From Limosilactobacillus caecicola (lineage in GTDB: Bacteria > Bacillota > Bacilli > Lactobacillales > Lactobacillaceae): a DNA stretch of 64,000 nucleotides. The DNA lies in NCBI RefSeq assembly GCF_943192935.1, contig NZ_CALPCI010000001.1:372001-436000 (forward strand), in the 5' to 3' direction. A program made the position numbers and the translations under genes. A model generated the notes under the pieces. It searched no databases and was not told the origin of the DNA. It saw only the letters and a list, made by a program, of their open reading frames with translations. Positions 8,439-16,400 of the stretch are shown piece after piece (position 1 is the first letter of the stretch; every line of letters begins with the position of its first letter).

Positions 8439-10247
8439 ATGGCGCAAGTTGCAGTAATGTCACCAAATGGTGAAGTAAACAAAATTGATAAGGACTCAGC
8501 AGAAAGTGCTGCGGCCCTTCGACAAATGGTTGCCTTAATGCTCAAGGCAGCTTTGGGAAACAAGTACGATGGCATTCGCTTAGGCGATGCTGTCGCTGAA
8601 GAAGACCAATTCTGGGTTGATTCAGACAAAGATGACCAACAAGTCTCCGCCGATGAATTGGAAGGCCTCGAAGCTGATATCAAGAAGTTAGCCAAGGATG
8701 ACGCAAAAGTTGAATTCGTTGAACGGGATGTCGACGAAGCCTTAGCCGACGTTAAGGATGACAAGTTCTCCACTGAATTAATCCAAGACAATGCCAAGGA
8801 TGGCAAAGTTGCCATGTACAAGCTTGGTGACACCTACGCGGTGGCTAGTGCCCCAATCCTGGTTTACGGTAATGTTGTCAAGAACTTCAAGCTCCTCTCC
8901 GTTGCCGGTGCATACTGGAAGGGCATGTCCTCCAACCCAATGTTGCAACGGATTTACGGAACCGCCTTCTACAAGAAGGACGACTTAGCAGACGACCTGA
9001 AGAAGCGTCAAGAAGCCAAGGAACGTGACCACCGGGTCATTGGGAACCAATTGGACCTCTTCTTCGTTGATCCAAAGGTTGGTGCCGGCTTACCATACTG
9101 GATGCCAAAGGGTGCCGCAATTCGGCGGACAATTGAACGTTACATCATCGACCGGGAAGTTGCCGACGGTTACGAACACGTCTACACCCCAGTATTGATG
9201 AACCTAGACGCCTACAAGACTTCTGGCCACTGGGAACACTACCGTGATGACATGTTCCCACCAATGGACATGGGTGACGGCGAAATGTTGGAATTACGGC
9301 CAATGAACTGCCCAAGCCACATTCAAATCTACAAGCACCACTTACGTTCATACCGTGACTTACCATTGCGGATTGCCGAACTTGGGATGATGCACCGTTA
9401 CGAAAAGTCTGGTGCCCTCTCTGGTTTGCAACGGGTTCGTGAAATGACTTTGAACGACGGTCACACCTTCGTGGCCTTAGACCAAATTCGTTCTGAATTT
9501 GCCAAGATCCTGAAGTTAATCATGAGCGTTTACAAGGACTTTGACATCACCGACTACAGCTTCCGGCTTTCTCTCCGTGATCCAAAGAACGTCAAGAAGT
9601 ACTACGCTAATGACGAAATGTGGGAACGTTCGCAATCAATGCTGAAGGCTGCCATGGATGACTTGAACCTTGACTACTACGAAGCCGAAGGTGAAGCTGC
9701 CTTCTACGGTCCAAAGCTGGATATCCAAACCAAGACGGCCCTCGGTAACGACGAAACTATGTCCACCATCCAATTAGACTTCATGCTGCCAGAACGGTTT
9801 GGCCTGAAGTACACTGGTAAGGATGGTCAAGAACACATGCCAGTGATGATCCACCGTGGGGTTGTTGGGACCATGGAACGGTTCGTTGCTTACCTGACCG
9901 AAATTTACAAGGGTGCCTTCCCAACCTGGTTGGCTCCTGAACAAGTTCACATCATCCCAGTTTCCGATGACAAGCACGGCGAATACGCCGACCAACTTGG
10001 TGCGGAATTACGGGCTGCTAAGATCCGGGTCAACGTCGACCACCGGAACGAAAAGATGGGTTACAAGATTCGTGAAGCCCAAACCCAAAAGGTTCCATAC
10101 ACCCTGGTTGTTGGTGACGATGAAATGGCTAACGGCTCCGTTTCCGTTCGGAAGTATGGTGAAAAGGAACAAAACAGCATGAGCAAGCAAGACTTTATGG
10201 ATGAATTGCTCGCTGACATTGCTTCCTACTCCCGGAACAAAGACTAA
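8439..10247 (+). CDS. thrS: Threonyl-tRNA synthetase with degenerate editing domain
   Basis: The 602-residue enzyme has the class II catalytic core (RPMNCPSH, motif 2 [28 protein letters not shown]) and the C-terminal anticodon-binding domain. It charges tRNA-Thr. Compared with the roughly 640-residue family standard it lacks the N-terminal TGS domain. The N2 editing domain remains as a fold ([21 protein letters not shown]), but all five editing residues known in E. coli appear replaced: H73 and H77 by R and A near residues 28-32, and D180, C182 and H186 by A, A and I near residues 134-140. Ser-tRNA-Thr proofreading is therefore expected to be absent. The start is ATG at 8439 after AAAGGAGA, and a T-box leader controls it. 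Confidence 0.95.
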   Translation: MAQVAVMSPNGEVNKIDKDSAESAAALRQMVALMLKAALGNKYDGIRLGDAVAEEDQFWVDSDKDDQQVSADELEGLEADIKKLAKDDAKVEFVERDVDEALADVKDDKFSTELIQDNAKDGKVAMYKLGDTYAVASAPILVYGNVVKNFKLLSVAGAYWKGMSSNPMLQRIYGTAFYKKDDLADDLKKRQEAKERDHRVIGNQLDLFFVDPKVGAGLPYWMPKGAAIRRTIERYIIDREVADGYEHVYTPVLMNLDAYKTSGHWEHYRDDMFPPMDMGDGEMLELRPMNCPSHIQIYKHHLRSYRDLPLRIAELGMMHRYEKSGALSGLQRVREMTLNDGHTFVALDQIRSEFAKILKLIMSVYKDFDITDYSFRLSLRDPKNVKKYYANDEMWERSQSMLKAAMDDLNLDYYEAEGEAAFYGPKLDIQTKTALGNDETMSTIQLDFMLPERFGLKYTGKDGQEHMPVMIHRGVVGTMERFVAYLTEIYKGAFPTWLAPEQVHIIPVSDDKHGEYADQLGAELRAAKIRVNVDHRNEKMGYKIREAQTQKVPYTLVVGDDEMANGSVSVRKYGEKEQNSMSKQDFMDELLADIASYSRNKD

Positions 10248-10264
10248 TCATTCGCTGAAATTTT

Positions 10265-10303
10265 AAGCGGCTCTGCAGAAGTTCTCTGCGGAGCCGCTTT
10301 TTT
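10265..10303 (+). terminator. Intrinsic terminator of thrS
   Basis: A 13-bp GC-rich stem with one G-U pair and an AGTTC loop ends in six T. Confidence 0.9.
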
Positions 10304-10345
10304 GGCGTAAAATAAAGAGGAACAACATTCAATGGAGGTAAACTC

Positions 10346-11107
10346 ATGAATCAGCACGCACGTTTAGTTCAGCTCGATGGTGCCATGAATTTCCGGGACC
10401 TTGGTGGCTACCGGACCCAGGAAGGTAAAACTGTCAAATGGCAGCATATTTACCGGGCTGATTCGCTCAGTAACCTCTCAAGGAAGGACCTGCAAAGGCT
10501 CGAGAACTTGCACATCACCGTTGATTGTGACCTACGTTCCGACTATGAGCAAGGAATGGCCCCTGACGTCGTGCCTGCCACTACCAAGGTCATTGATTGC
10601 CACGTCTACCCTGACGAGGATGACGTTGACCGGCAAGTGCGGACACCGCAGCCATTGCAGGAAAATAATTACCTGGGCTTAGTCTATCAACACGTGATTT
10701 TAAATGAGCATAGTGAGCGAATGTTCCAACGAGTGCTCGCCGAATTACTCGTCTTACCGGAAGATCAAGCCCTGGTTTACCACTGTAGTGCCGGAAAGGA
10801 CAGAACCGGAATGATGTCTGCCCTCATTTTGAGCCTCATTGGGGTTGATGATGACACTATTATTCGTGACTACCTCCTTACCAACGAACTTTACGATTTC
10901 GCCAGCGGACGGCAATTACCGAGCGATACCGAAGTTGGTGCCATGGTCGCCAAGATGAATTTAACCAAGGGTGACGGACCAGTGATGCGGGCCTTTCTCG
11001 ACACCATTCAAGATAGTTGGGGTTCGACAGAAGAATTTGCCAAACAGCAATTAGGGTTCACTGACCGGACCATTGCCGAATTCAAAGCAAAATATTTGAC
11101 CAATTAG
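10346..11107 (+). CDS. Tyrosine/dual-specificity protein phosphatase family protein
   Basis: The 253-residue protein has the Cys-based phosphatase loop HCSAGKDRTG at about residues 150-159, and the N-terminal NFRDLGGY motif of the Y_phosphatase3 (PTP-like, lipid or protein phosphatase) family. Cys and Arg of the CX5R signature are intact, so it should be active. It acts in the cytoplasm; neither a signal peptide nor a membrane segment is seen. A clear TGGAGGT precedes the ATG. It lies between thrS and a convergent exporter gene and forms its own unit. The substrate (phosphotyrosine protein or phosphoinositide-like lipid) is not known. Confidence 0.9.
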   Translation: MNQHARLVQLDGAMNFRDLGGYRTQEGKTVKWQHIYRADSLSNLSRKDLQRLENLHITVDCDLRSDYEQGMAPDVVPATTKVIDCHVYPDEDDVDRQVRTPQPLQENNYLGLVYQHVILNEHSERMFQRVLAELLVLPEDQALVYHCSAGKDRTGMMSALILSLIGVDDDTIIRDYLLTNELYDFASGRQLPSDTEVGAMVAKMNLTKGDGPVMRAFLDTIQDSWGSTEEFAKQQLGFTDRTIAEFKAKYLTN

Positions 11108-11148
11108 AAAAAGGGTCACGAGTGCGGTTTTGCACCCGTGACCCTTTT
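11108..11148. terminator. Bidirectional terminator between phosphatase and lysE-like genes
   Basis: A long stem of about 17 bp with a GGTTTT loop is flanked by A5 on the left and T5 on the right. It separates two convergent genes. Confidence 0.9.
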
Positions 11149-11164
11149 TGTTTCACATGAAACA
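11149..11164. other. parS-like site with one mismatch
   Basis: TGTTTCACATGAAACA differs from the ParB/Spo0J consensus TGTTNCACGTGAAACA only at one central base. It sits between a terminator and the lysE-like stop codon, non-coding. Two exact sites occur elsewhere in the window, which makes this a plausible weaker site. Confidence 0.55.
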
Positions 11165-11167
11165 TTT

Positions 11168-11779
11168 TTAAATTGCTTGATGAATTCCATTCACGAGCAA
11201 GAAAATCCCGTAACCAAACACGATTAGCCCACTCACTAAATTAATCCCGACTAGTAACTTGGCCGGCATGCGGTGACGCAACAAATTAAAGGCACTGGTC
11301 ATTCCCAGATCCCAAATAAAGGACGAGGTCACAACCCCAATAATGAAGAAGATACTTTCGGCCACCGTGAGGGTTCCCCGGCTAGCACCTAGCATCATTG
11401 TCCCGTCAATCAATGCTTGTGGATTAGCCCAACTAACCACGATTGCCGTCATAATCGCCTGTTTTACACTGATGTGATTATCAGCGCTGGTAATTGCGCG
11501 CTGGTTAGCCGACCGAATGATGTTATAACCAATGTACATCGTTAATCCCCCACCAAGGATCATGACGACCACTTTCACGATTTGGTTATGGCTAATGATG
11601 GCGCCAATACCATAAAAGGCCGCTAAGCAAAAAAGAGCGTCAAAGAACCAGACGAAAAGGGTATATAACAAGGCCCGCGAGAGTTTGTAAGAAAGGCCAT
11701 TATTAAAAACGTAAATATTTTGCATGCCAATTGGCGCCACAAAGGCCAGTCCAATTAGTAAGCCCTGTAGATATGCCAT
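11168..11779 (-). CDS. LysE/ArgO-family amino acid exporter
   Basis: The 203-residue polytopic membrane protein begins MAYLQGLLIGLAFVAPIGMQ, the conserved opening of the LysE/ArgO exporters. About six hydrophobic helices cover the length, and a central SWANPQALIDG motif matches the family. Such proteins export lysine, arginine or similar amino acids across the cytoplasmic membrane; the substrate is not fixed here. A GGGGTGA ribosome site lies 5' of the ATG. It is convergent with the phosphatase gene and divergent from pepD. Confidence 0.88.
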   Translation of the reverse strand: MAYLQGLLIGLAFVAPIGMQNIYVFNNGLSYKLSRALLYTLFVWFFDALFCLAAFYGIGAIISHNQIVKVVVMILGGGLTMYIGYNIIRSANQRAITSADNHISVKQAIMTAIVVSWANPQALIDGTMMLGASRGTLTVAESIFFIIGVVTSSFIWDLGMTSAFNLLRHRMPAKLLVGINLVSGLIVFGYGIFLLVNGIHQAI

Positions 11780-11911
11780 GACGTCACCCCGCTTTCCCCT
11801 TCTATTCTAATATAATTATGTAGCAATTGCTGACTTTAGGACATTTTTGCGTGAGTAACGTGTCTTTACCATAGTAAAACCCTTATAATGGATAACAAGG
11901 AGAGTGATTTT

Positions 11912-13330
11912 ATGCGTAATTCAGCATGTACGTCAATTATGGTCGGAAAACAGGCCTCAATTGATGGTTCAACCTTTATTTCCCGGAATGAAGACCGGGT
12001 TGTCCCAATCGAACCAAAGCAATTCCTAGTCCGGCCTGCTGTGACTGGCCGTCATGAAACCTATGTCTCACCATATAATCAATTAACCGTCCCCCTGCCC
12101 GAAAATGGGATGCGCTATACGTCCACGCCCCACGTCGACCAATCGATGGGGCCTAACGAAGAAGACGGCTTTAATGAAGCCAACGTTGGGGAAAGTGCAA
12201 CCGAAAGTGTCTACGCCAACGCCCGCGTGTTAGCCTACGATCCCTACATCAAAAACGGTTTGGCCGAAGATTCGATGACGACCCTGGTCCTGCCCTACAT
12301 TCATTCGGCCCGGGAAGGGGTAGAATACCTTGGCAAGTTAGTCGCCACTTACGGCTCAGCCGAAGGTAACGGGGTCCAATTTATTGACCAAAATGAAGTG
12401 TGGTACATGGAAATCGCCACGGGTCACCAATGGGTTGCCGTGCGGATCCCAGATGATTGCTATGCAATCGCACCGAACCAAATTATGATTGAACAAATTG
12501 ATTTCCAAGATCCCGATAACTACATGTGGTCCGAGGGAATTCGGCAATTCGTCACTGAACATGACCTGAATCCTGACCACGACCAATGGAACTTCCGGCA
12601 CATTTTTGGGACCCGGACCCGGAAAGACCGGCATTACAACACGCCACGGGTTTGGTTTGCCCAACGTTACCTCAGTCCCCAAGCGGCCGCTGACCAACAA
12701 CCTGAAGACATGGAAATGCCGTTTATCCGCAAGGCAGAACGTAAAATTTCCGTAGAAGATATCGAATACCTCCTCGGTTCCCACTTCAACGAAACCAAGT
12801 ATGACCCGCTCGGTGACGGTACCCCTGATGACAAGCGTCGTTACCGGTCAATCGCTTTGAGCCGGACGGCCCAATCCCATATTTTGCAGGTCCGCCCTCA
12901 CGATACTGGTACCCAAGCTGTCCAATGGATTAACTTTGGCATTCCAACCTTCTCGGCCTACGTGCCATTCTTTGGGAACGCTACTGATACGGACGTTTCC
13001 TACCGTGATTTACCAAAGACGATGGACTTTGACCACACCTTCTGGTTGGATGAAGCATTGGCAGAAATTGTGGAAGCCCACCTGGAAGACTTTTACGAAG
13101 ACGACCAGGCCTTCCTGAAAGACATGCAGGCTTGGACCCGCCGCAAGCTCCATAACGTCGACGTCACTGCGGCTCAAAAGACCGGTGACGATCTGACCAA
13201 GTTCCTGACGGAACAAAATCACGAAATCGCCCAATACTGTAACGAACAAACTCGACAACTAATTTTCAAGTTACTCAGTAAGGGAACCACCCTTTCGAAG
13301 TTAACGTTCAAGTTGGATCCAAACCTATAA
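11912..13330 (+). CDS. pepD: C69-family dipeptidase PepD
   Basis: The 472-residue protein matches the peptidase C69 (U34) dipeptidases of lactobacilli. The start is ATG at 11912, eight to nine bases after AAGGAG. An upstream in-frame ATG at 11888 overlaps the -10 box TATAAT (11884-11889) and is rejected. With this start the sequence opens MRNSACTS, which places the Ntn-type nucleophile Cys at residue 6 as in PepD enzymes after propeptide removal. The conserved SIDGSTFISRNEDR follows. It hydrolyses dipeptides in the cytoplasm as part of peptide-nitrogen use. It is monocistronic with a terminator. Confidence 0.93.
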   Translation: MRNSACTSIMVGKQASIDGSTFISRNEDRVVPIEPKQFLVRPAVTGRHETYVSPYNQLTVPLPENGMRYTSTPHVDQSMGPNEEDGFNEANVGESATESVYANARVLAYDPYIKNGLAEDSMTTLVLPYIHSAREGVEYLGKLVATYGSAEGNGVQFIDQNEVWYMEIATGHQWVAVRIPDDCYAIAPNQIMIEQIDFQDPDNYMWSEGIRQFVTEHDLNPDHDQWNFRHIFGTRTRKDRHYNTPRVWFAQRYLSPQAAADQQPEDMEMPFIRKAERKISVEDIEYLLGSHFNETKYDPLGDGTPDDKRRYRSIALSRTAQSHILQVRPHDTGTQAVQWINFGIPTFSAYVPFFGNATDTDVSYRDLPKTMDFDHTFWLDEALAEIVEAHLEDFYEDDQAFLKDMQAWTRRKLHNVDVTAAQKTGDDLTKFLTEQNHEIAQYCNEQTRQLIFKLLSKGTTLSKLTFKLDPNL

Positions 13331-13345
13331 TTTGATTACCACTTC

Positions 13346-13385
13346 AAAAGGCTTTGCAACGCGTTTGCAAGACCTTTTTTTATTT
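13346..13385 (+). terminator. Intrinsic terminator of pepD
   Basis: An imperfect stem AAAGG...CCTTT with TTGCAA/TTGCAA inner pairs ends in seven T followed by ATTTTT. Confidence 0.8.
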
Positions 13386-13390
13386 TTCTA

Positions 13391-13440
13391 TTGCAAAATT
13401 TCTCGGGTGGTTATATAGTTAGTTACACAAGTAATTAACT
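13391..13440 (+). promoter_or_regulatory. Promoter and palindromic operator of the YtrA-type operon
   Basis: TTGCAA (13391-13396) and TATAGT (13414-13419) are spaced by 17 nt. A 10-bp inverted repeat with one mismatch, AGTTAGTTAC-ACAA-GTAATTAACT, covers 13417-13440 from the -10 onwards. This is where a GntR/YtrA repressor would block transcription, so autoregulation is likely. Confidence 0.8.
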
Positions 13441-13466
13441 AACTAACGTGAAAGGAGGTTTCAGGA

Positions 13467-13850
13467 ATGCACTTTGAATTTGACCAGTCGGCGCCCATTT
13501 ATCAGCAACTCGCGGACCAGTTAGAAGAAATGATTTTTACCGGATTGTTTGCCGAAGGCGAGCAAGTCCCTTCAACCACCCAGCTATCACAAGAGTTACA
13601 CATCAATCCTGCCACCGTCCTCAAAGGAATGAATATTCTCGTGGACCAGCAATTATTAGAAAAGCGCCGCGGCTTAGGAATGTTCGTCACGCCGCAGGCA
13701 AAGGAGAAAATTATGGAAAAGCGCAAAGAGGGCTTTTATCGAAACTACATTGAAAGCCTGATTCAAGAGGCCACCAAATTAGGCATTACTGAAGACCATT
13801 TATTAACACTGATTCAAAGGGGGTACCAACATGACCACACTGAAGATTAA
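13467..13850 (+). CDS. GntR-family regulator, YtrA subfamily
   Basis: The 127-residue protein has an N-terminal winged helix of the GntR type (IYQQLADQLEEMIFTGLFAEGEQVPSTTQL, here only named by its parts), with the recognition helix ending near residue 70, and a short helical tail. The small C-terminal part is characteristic of YtrA regulators, which repress ABC-transporter operons, often in response to cell-wall antibiotics. AAAGGAGG precedes the ATG. The gene overlaps the next ATPase gene by 20 nt, and a palindrome covers the promoter. Confidence 0.9.
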   Translation: MHFEFDQSAPIYQQLADQLEEMIFTGLFAEGEQVPSTTQLSQELHINPATVLKGMNILVDQQLLEKRRGLGMFVTPQAKEKIMEKRKEGFYRNYIESLIQEATKLGITEDHLLTLIQRGYQHDHTED

Positions 13851-14694
13851 CCAGCTCACCAAACGGTTTGGACGGCACACCATTTTAGAAAATCTGAGCT
13901 TCCAATTGGAACCCCAGCATATCTACGGTTTGCTTGGCCGCAATGGTGCGGGAAAAAGTACCCTCCTCAACATCATTAATAACCGTAACTTCCAGACTGA
14001 TGGTGAAATTACCCTTGCTGGTGACTCAATTAATAACACCCCAACAGCACTGCAGCGAATGTACTTGATGAGTGAAGCCAACATGTATCCCAAGCGGACC
14101 CGGGTCAGCGACATGTTTAAAATGGCCGCTACCGGTTACCGTGATTTTGACTTGGCATTAGCGCACCGCCTCACCAGCGAATTTGAAGTAGATGAACGTG
14201 CCCAGCTCAATAACCTTTCGACTGGGTTGACGACGATTGCCAAATTGATTACGGCCTTGTGCGTCGATGTCGACTTTGTCTTCCTGGATGAACCAACCCT
14301 CGGTCTGGACGCAAATCACCGGGAGCTATTCTACCGTGAACTCCTCAAAACCTATGAAGACCGTCCTCGGACCTTTATTTTATCCACCCACTTAATTAGT
14401 GAGGTGCAACCATTAATCGATCATGTCTTTATCCTTCACCACCAACACCTGATTAAGGATGAAGCGGTTGATGAGCTTCTCGCCAACGCCTGGGCAATTA
14501 GTGGACCGGCCGCCTTGGTGGACCAATACTGCGCAGGGCTAACGATCCTTGACCAGCAAACCATCAGTAATATCAAGACGGTCTACGTGGTTCAACCACT
14601 TGATGAGCAACGGATCATTCCTGACCAAGTGAAAATCGAACATATCGACCTCCAAAGGGCCTTCATGGTCCTGACCAACGGAAAGGAGAATTAA
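13831..14694 (+). CDS. ABC transporter ATP-binding protein (YtrB-like)
   Basis: The 287-residue ATPase has Walker A GRNGAGKST at about residues 36-44 and Walker B FVFLDEPTLGLD near residue 160. The signature loop is NLSTGLTTIAKL in place of the canonical LSGGQ, as is often seen in YtrB/bacitracin-type ATPases. A C-terminal extension after the switch His follows. It would drive export or sensing through the adjacent membrane protein. The ATG overlaps the regulator gene, indicating translational coupling. Confidence 0.9.
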   Translation: MTTLKINQLTKRFGRHTILENLSFQLEPQHIYGLLGRNGAGKSTLLNIINNRNFQTDGEITLAGDSINNTPTALQRMYLMSEANMYPKRTRVSDMFKMAATGYRDFDLALAHRLTSEFEVDERAQLNNLSTGLTTIAKLITALCVDVDFVFLDEPTLGLDANHRELFYRELLKTYEDRPRTFILSTHLISEVQPLIDHVFILHHQHLIKDEAVDELLANAWAISGPAALVDQYCAGLTILDQQTISNIKTVYVVQPLDEQRIIPDQVKIEHIDLQRAFMVLTNGKEN

Positions 14695-14695
14695 C

Positions 14696-15376
14696 ATGCG
14701 ACTACCAATGGTTTATCGAAAATCAATGTTAACCTACTTCGCACGTTTAGCAATCGTCTTTTTAACTGTCCTGGCATTATTCATCATTAGTAGTGTCTTT
14801 GGCCTACTGACCGGGGCGAGTTTACGAGAAAGTTTTTCCGGCTTCGGTGATGACTTCCTGAATACTTTCATCCCCCTCGCCTACATCTGGTTTGGCTTTT
14901 ACTACCTATGGGTTCCTTACCGAGAATTCAAGCTTGGAATGCAGAATGGTCAAACCCGGCACCAAATTTGGCTGAGTCAGATTCTGGGGATTATCACCAC
15001 CACCATCTTTAACTTCCTGCTCTGGTTAGCGGCCGGCGGCTGGCATTACCAGACAATAACACCTTATTTTGGAACTTTCCTGATCCTGATCGACGTGGTC
15101 AGTTTAGCCTACGCAGTGGGAAGTGGCTTTGCCCTTCTATCACGCAAGTGGAAAATCATCGTCGGCATCGCCACTCCGACCGTGATCCTAATCGTCCTAG
15201 TACAAATTGTTCGGCTCCTAATCAATTTCTGGCACCCCAGTGCTGCTACCTTGCAGGCGCTCTCCAGCCTCGTTGATTGGTCGGGGTCTTGGGTTCTATG
15301 TGGCCTCCTGTGGCTAGCAATCATGATCGGCCTTAGCTACCTCTTTACCATGCGCCAACAGTTGCGGCGGGATTAA
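14696..15376 (+). CDS. ABC transporter membrane protein
   Basis: The 226-residue protein has about six hydrophobic segments and no other domain, fitting an ABC-2-type permease partner. It starts one base after the stop codon of the ATPase gene, with GAAAGGAG as ribosome site inside the end of that gene. With the GntR regulator it completes a three-gene YtrA-type operon, probably acting at the cell envelope. The precise substrate is unknown. Confidence 0.8.
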   Translation: MRLPMVYRKSMLTYFARLAIVFLTVLALFIISSVFGLLTGASLRESFSGFGDDFLNTFIPLAYIWFGFYYLWVPYREFKLGMQNGQTRHQIWLSQILGIITTTIFNFLLWLAAGGWHYQTITPYFGTFLILIDVVSLAYAVGSGFALLSRKWKIIVGIATPTVILIVLVQIVRLLINFWHPSAATLQALSSLVDWSGSWVLCGLLWLAIMIGLSYLFTMRQQLRRD

Positions 15377-15417
15377 TAATGCTATTTTTGTCTTGTTAAC
15401 AAGATCAAATGATTGAA

Positions 15418-15460
15418 AAAATGCGGTCCAGAGTGTTGAATCACCCTGGACCGCTTTTCG
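15418..15460. terminator. Terminator after the YtrA-type operon
   Basis: A 13-bp stem with one mismatch (arms 15423-15435 and 15442-15454) and a TTGAAT loop is flanked by an A run on the left and TTTT on the right. It could stop transcription in both directions. Confidence 0.85.
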
Positions 15461-15479
15461 TTACCAATTAATCATTTGG

Positions 15480-15812
15480 TCATTTTTCATTTTCCCCATC
15501 AATTCCCGCGTCTACCGGTTCAATCGAATCGTTCCGCTTAACGATAAAGTCGAGGGCCTCCACCTGATATTTATAGGTTGTGGACAGGAACTCATCGTGG
15601 ACCGTCAGAAAAATAATCGACGCCTTAAGATCGAATTTACGAATTTCTTGACTAAACTTTAAACCCGCCTGAGAATCATCATCAATTTCTAACTTCAAAA
15701 TGTAAACATTATTAACACTCGGTTCCGGCATGGCTTTTTGGATTGTCGTTACCGAATGAAAGGGATGAACGTTAATTAGCGTATTTAACTGAGCTTTAAT
15801 CCGTTTGACCGT
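15480..15812 (-). pseudogene. Remnant of an AgrA/ComE-type response regulator receiver domain
   Basis: An open frame of 110 codons without a proper start reads through KRIKAQLNTLINVHPFH, then EIDDDSQAGLKFSQEIRKFD, then EALDFIVKRNDSIEP. This resembles the receiver domain of LytTR-type regulators such as AgrA. The phosphate-accepting Asp, expected in a YFLDVEI-like strand, is Lys in YILKLEI. The N-terminal acidic pocket is missing before an in-frame stop at 15813-15815, and the LytTR DNA-binding domain is absent. The 251-base ATG-started part (15480-15731) is therefore unlikely to be functional. No histidine kinase or autoinducer gene is near. I read it as a decayed quorum-sensing or bacteriocin regulator. 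Confidence 0.75.
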
Positions 15813-15859
15813 TTAATGAAAAACAGCCCCAGCAATTACTGAGGCCGTCCATGACTTTG

Positions 15860-16096
15860 CTATAGACCAAACTCTTGGTATCCAAGTCTTGGATATTGCG
15901 GAGATGACTCAAAAGCGCAGTCCGTACTGGAAGATGATTCCGCAGTTGAACTGGTGCTACTAGAGCTACTTTGCGTCGTTTGTTGCGAATGGTTCGTGGC
16001 AACCTGATTATTTCTAAACATCCGCCCCGCAAAATATGCCCCGACAAAGATACATAGCACCGCAATAATGACGAGTACCCATTTTAATTTCTTCAT
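15860..16096 (-). CDS. Small Ser-rich single-span protein, possibly truncated
   Basis: A 78-residue frame starts at ATG 16096 with GAGGGGATT upstream. It has a basic start MKKLK, one hydrophobic helix (about 5-27) and then a Ser/Thr/Gln-rich linker. The last 20 residues lose this composition and end abruptly. The next reading frame stays open from the linker down to 15796 and could carry the original C-terminus, so a frameshift is possible. It lies beside the response-regulator remnant. No function can be assigned. A hairpin at about 16116-16141 followed by TTTATATTT lies just 5' and may attenuate it. Confidence 0.45.
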   Translation of the reverse strand: MKKLKWVLVIIAVLCIFVGAYFAGRMFRNNQVATNHSQQTTQSSSSSTSSTAESSSSTDCAFESSPQYPRLGYQEFGL

Positions 16097-16400
16097 TTTT
16101 AATCCCCTCTGCAAATATAAAGGCCCCCACTACGGGAGCCTAATTCTGATTTTCAATTATCCAAAATTGCCAAAAAGAAAAGCCACTCATTACTGGGTGA
16201 CTTATGAATTCCGTCATGAACGAAATTACAGGATAGTATTTCTCCCAATAGCAATTGAATGATTTAATAGTTAATCCCCAAAATAACTATCACAATATAA
16301 TAATTGCTCCAGGATTATTTTATCAAAAGTGGCTTGATTCATGATTCATCGTTCGGCCATATCCATCATTAAACGGAATTTTTTAATCATTATGCCTTGA

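Noticed and set aside
11888-11911. Extended pepD start at ATG 11888
   Set aside because: That ATG overlaps the -10 box, and the extension would displace the N-terminal Cys expected of C69 dipeptidases.
15480-15731. Functional response regulator at 15.5 kb
   Set aside because: The phosphorylated Asp is Lys, the N-terminal acidic pocket is missing and no DNA-binding domain follows.
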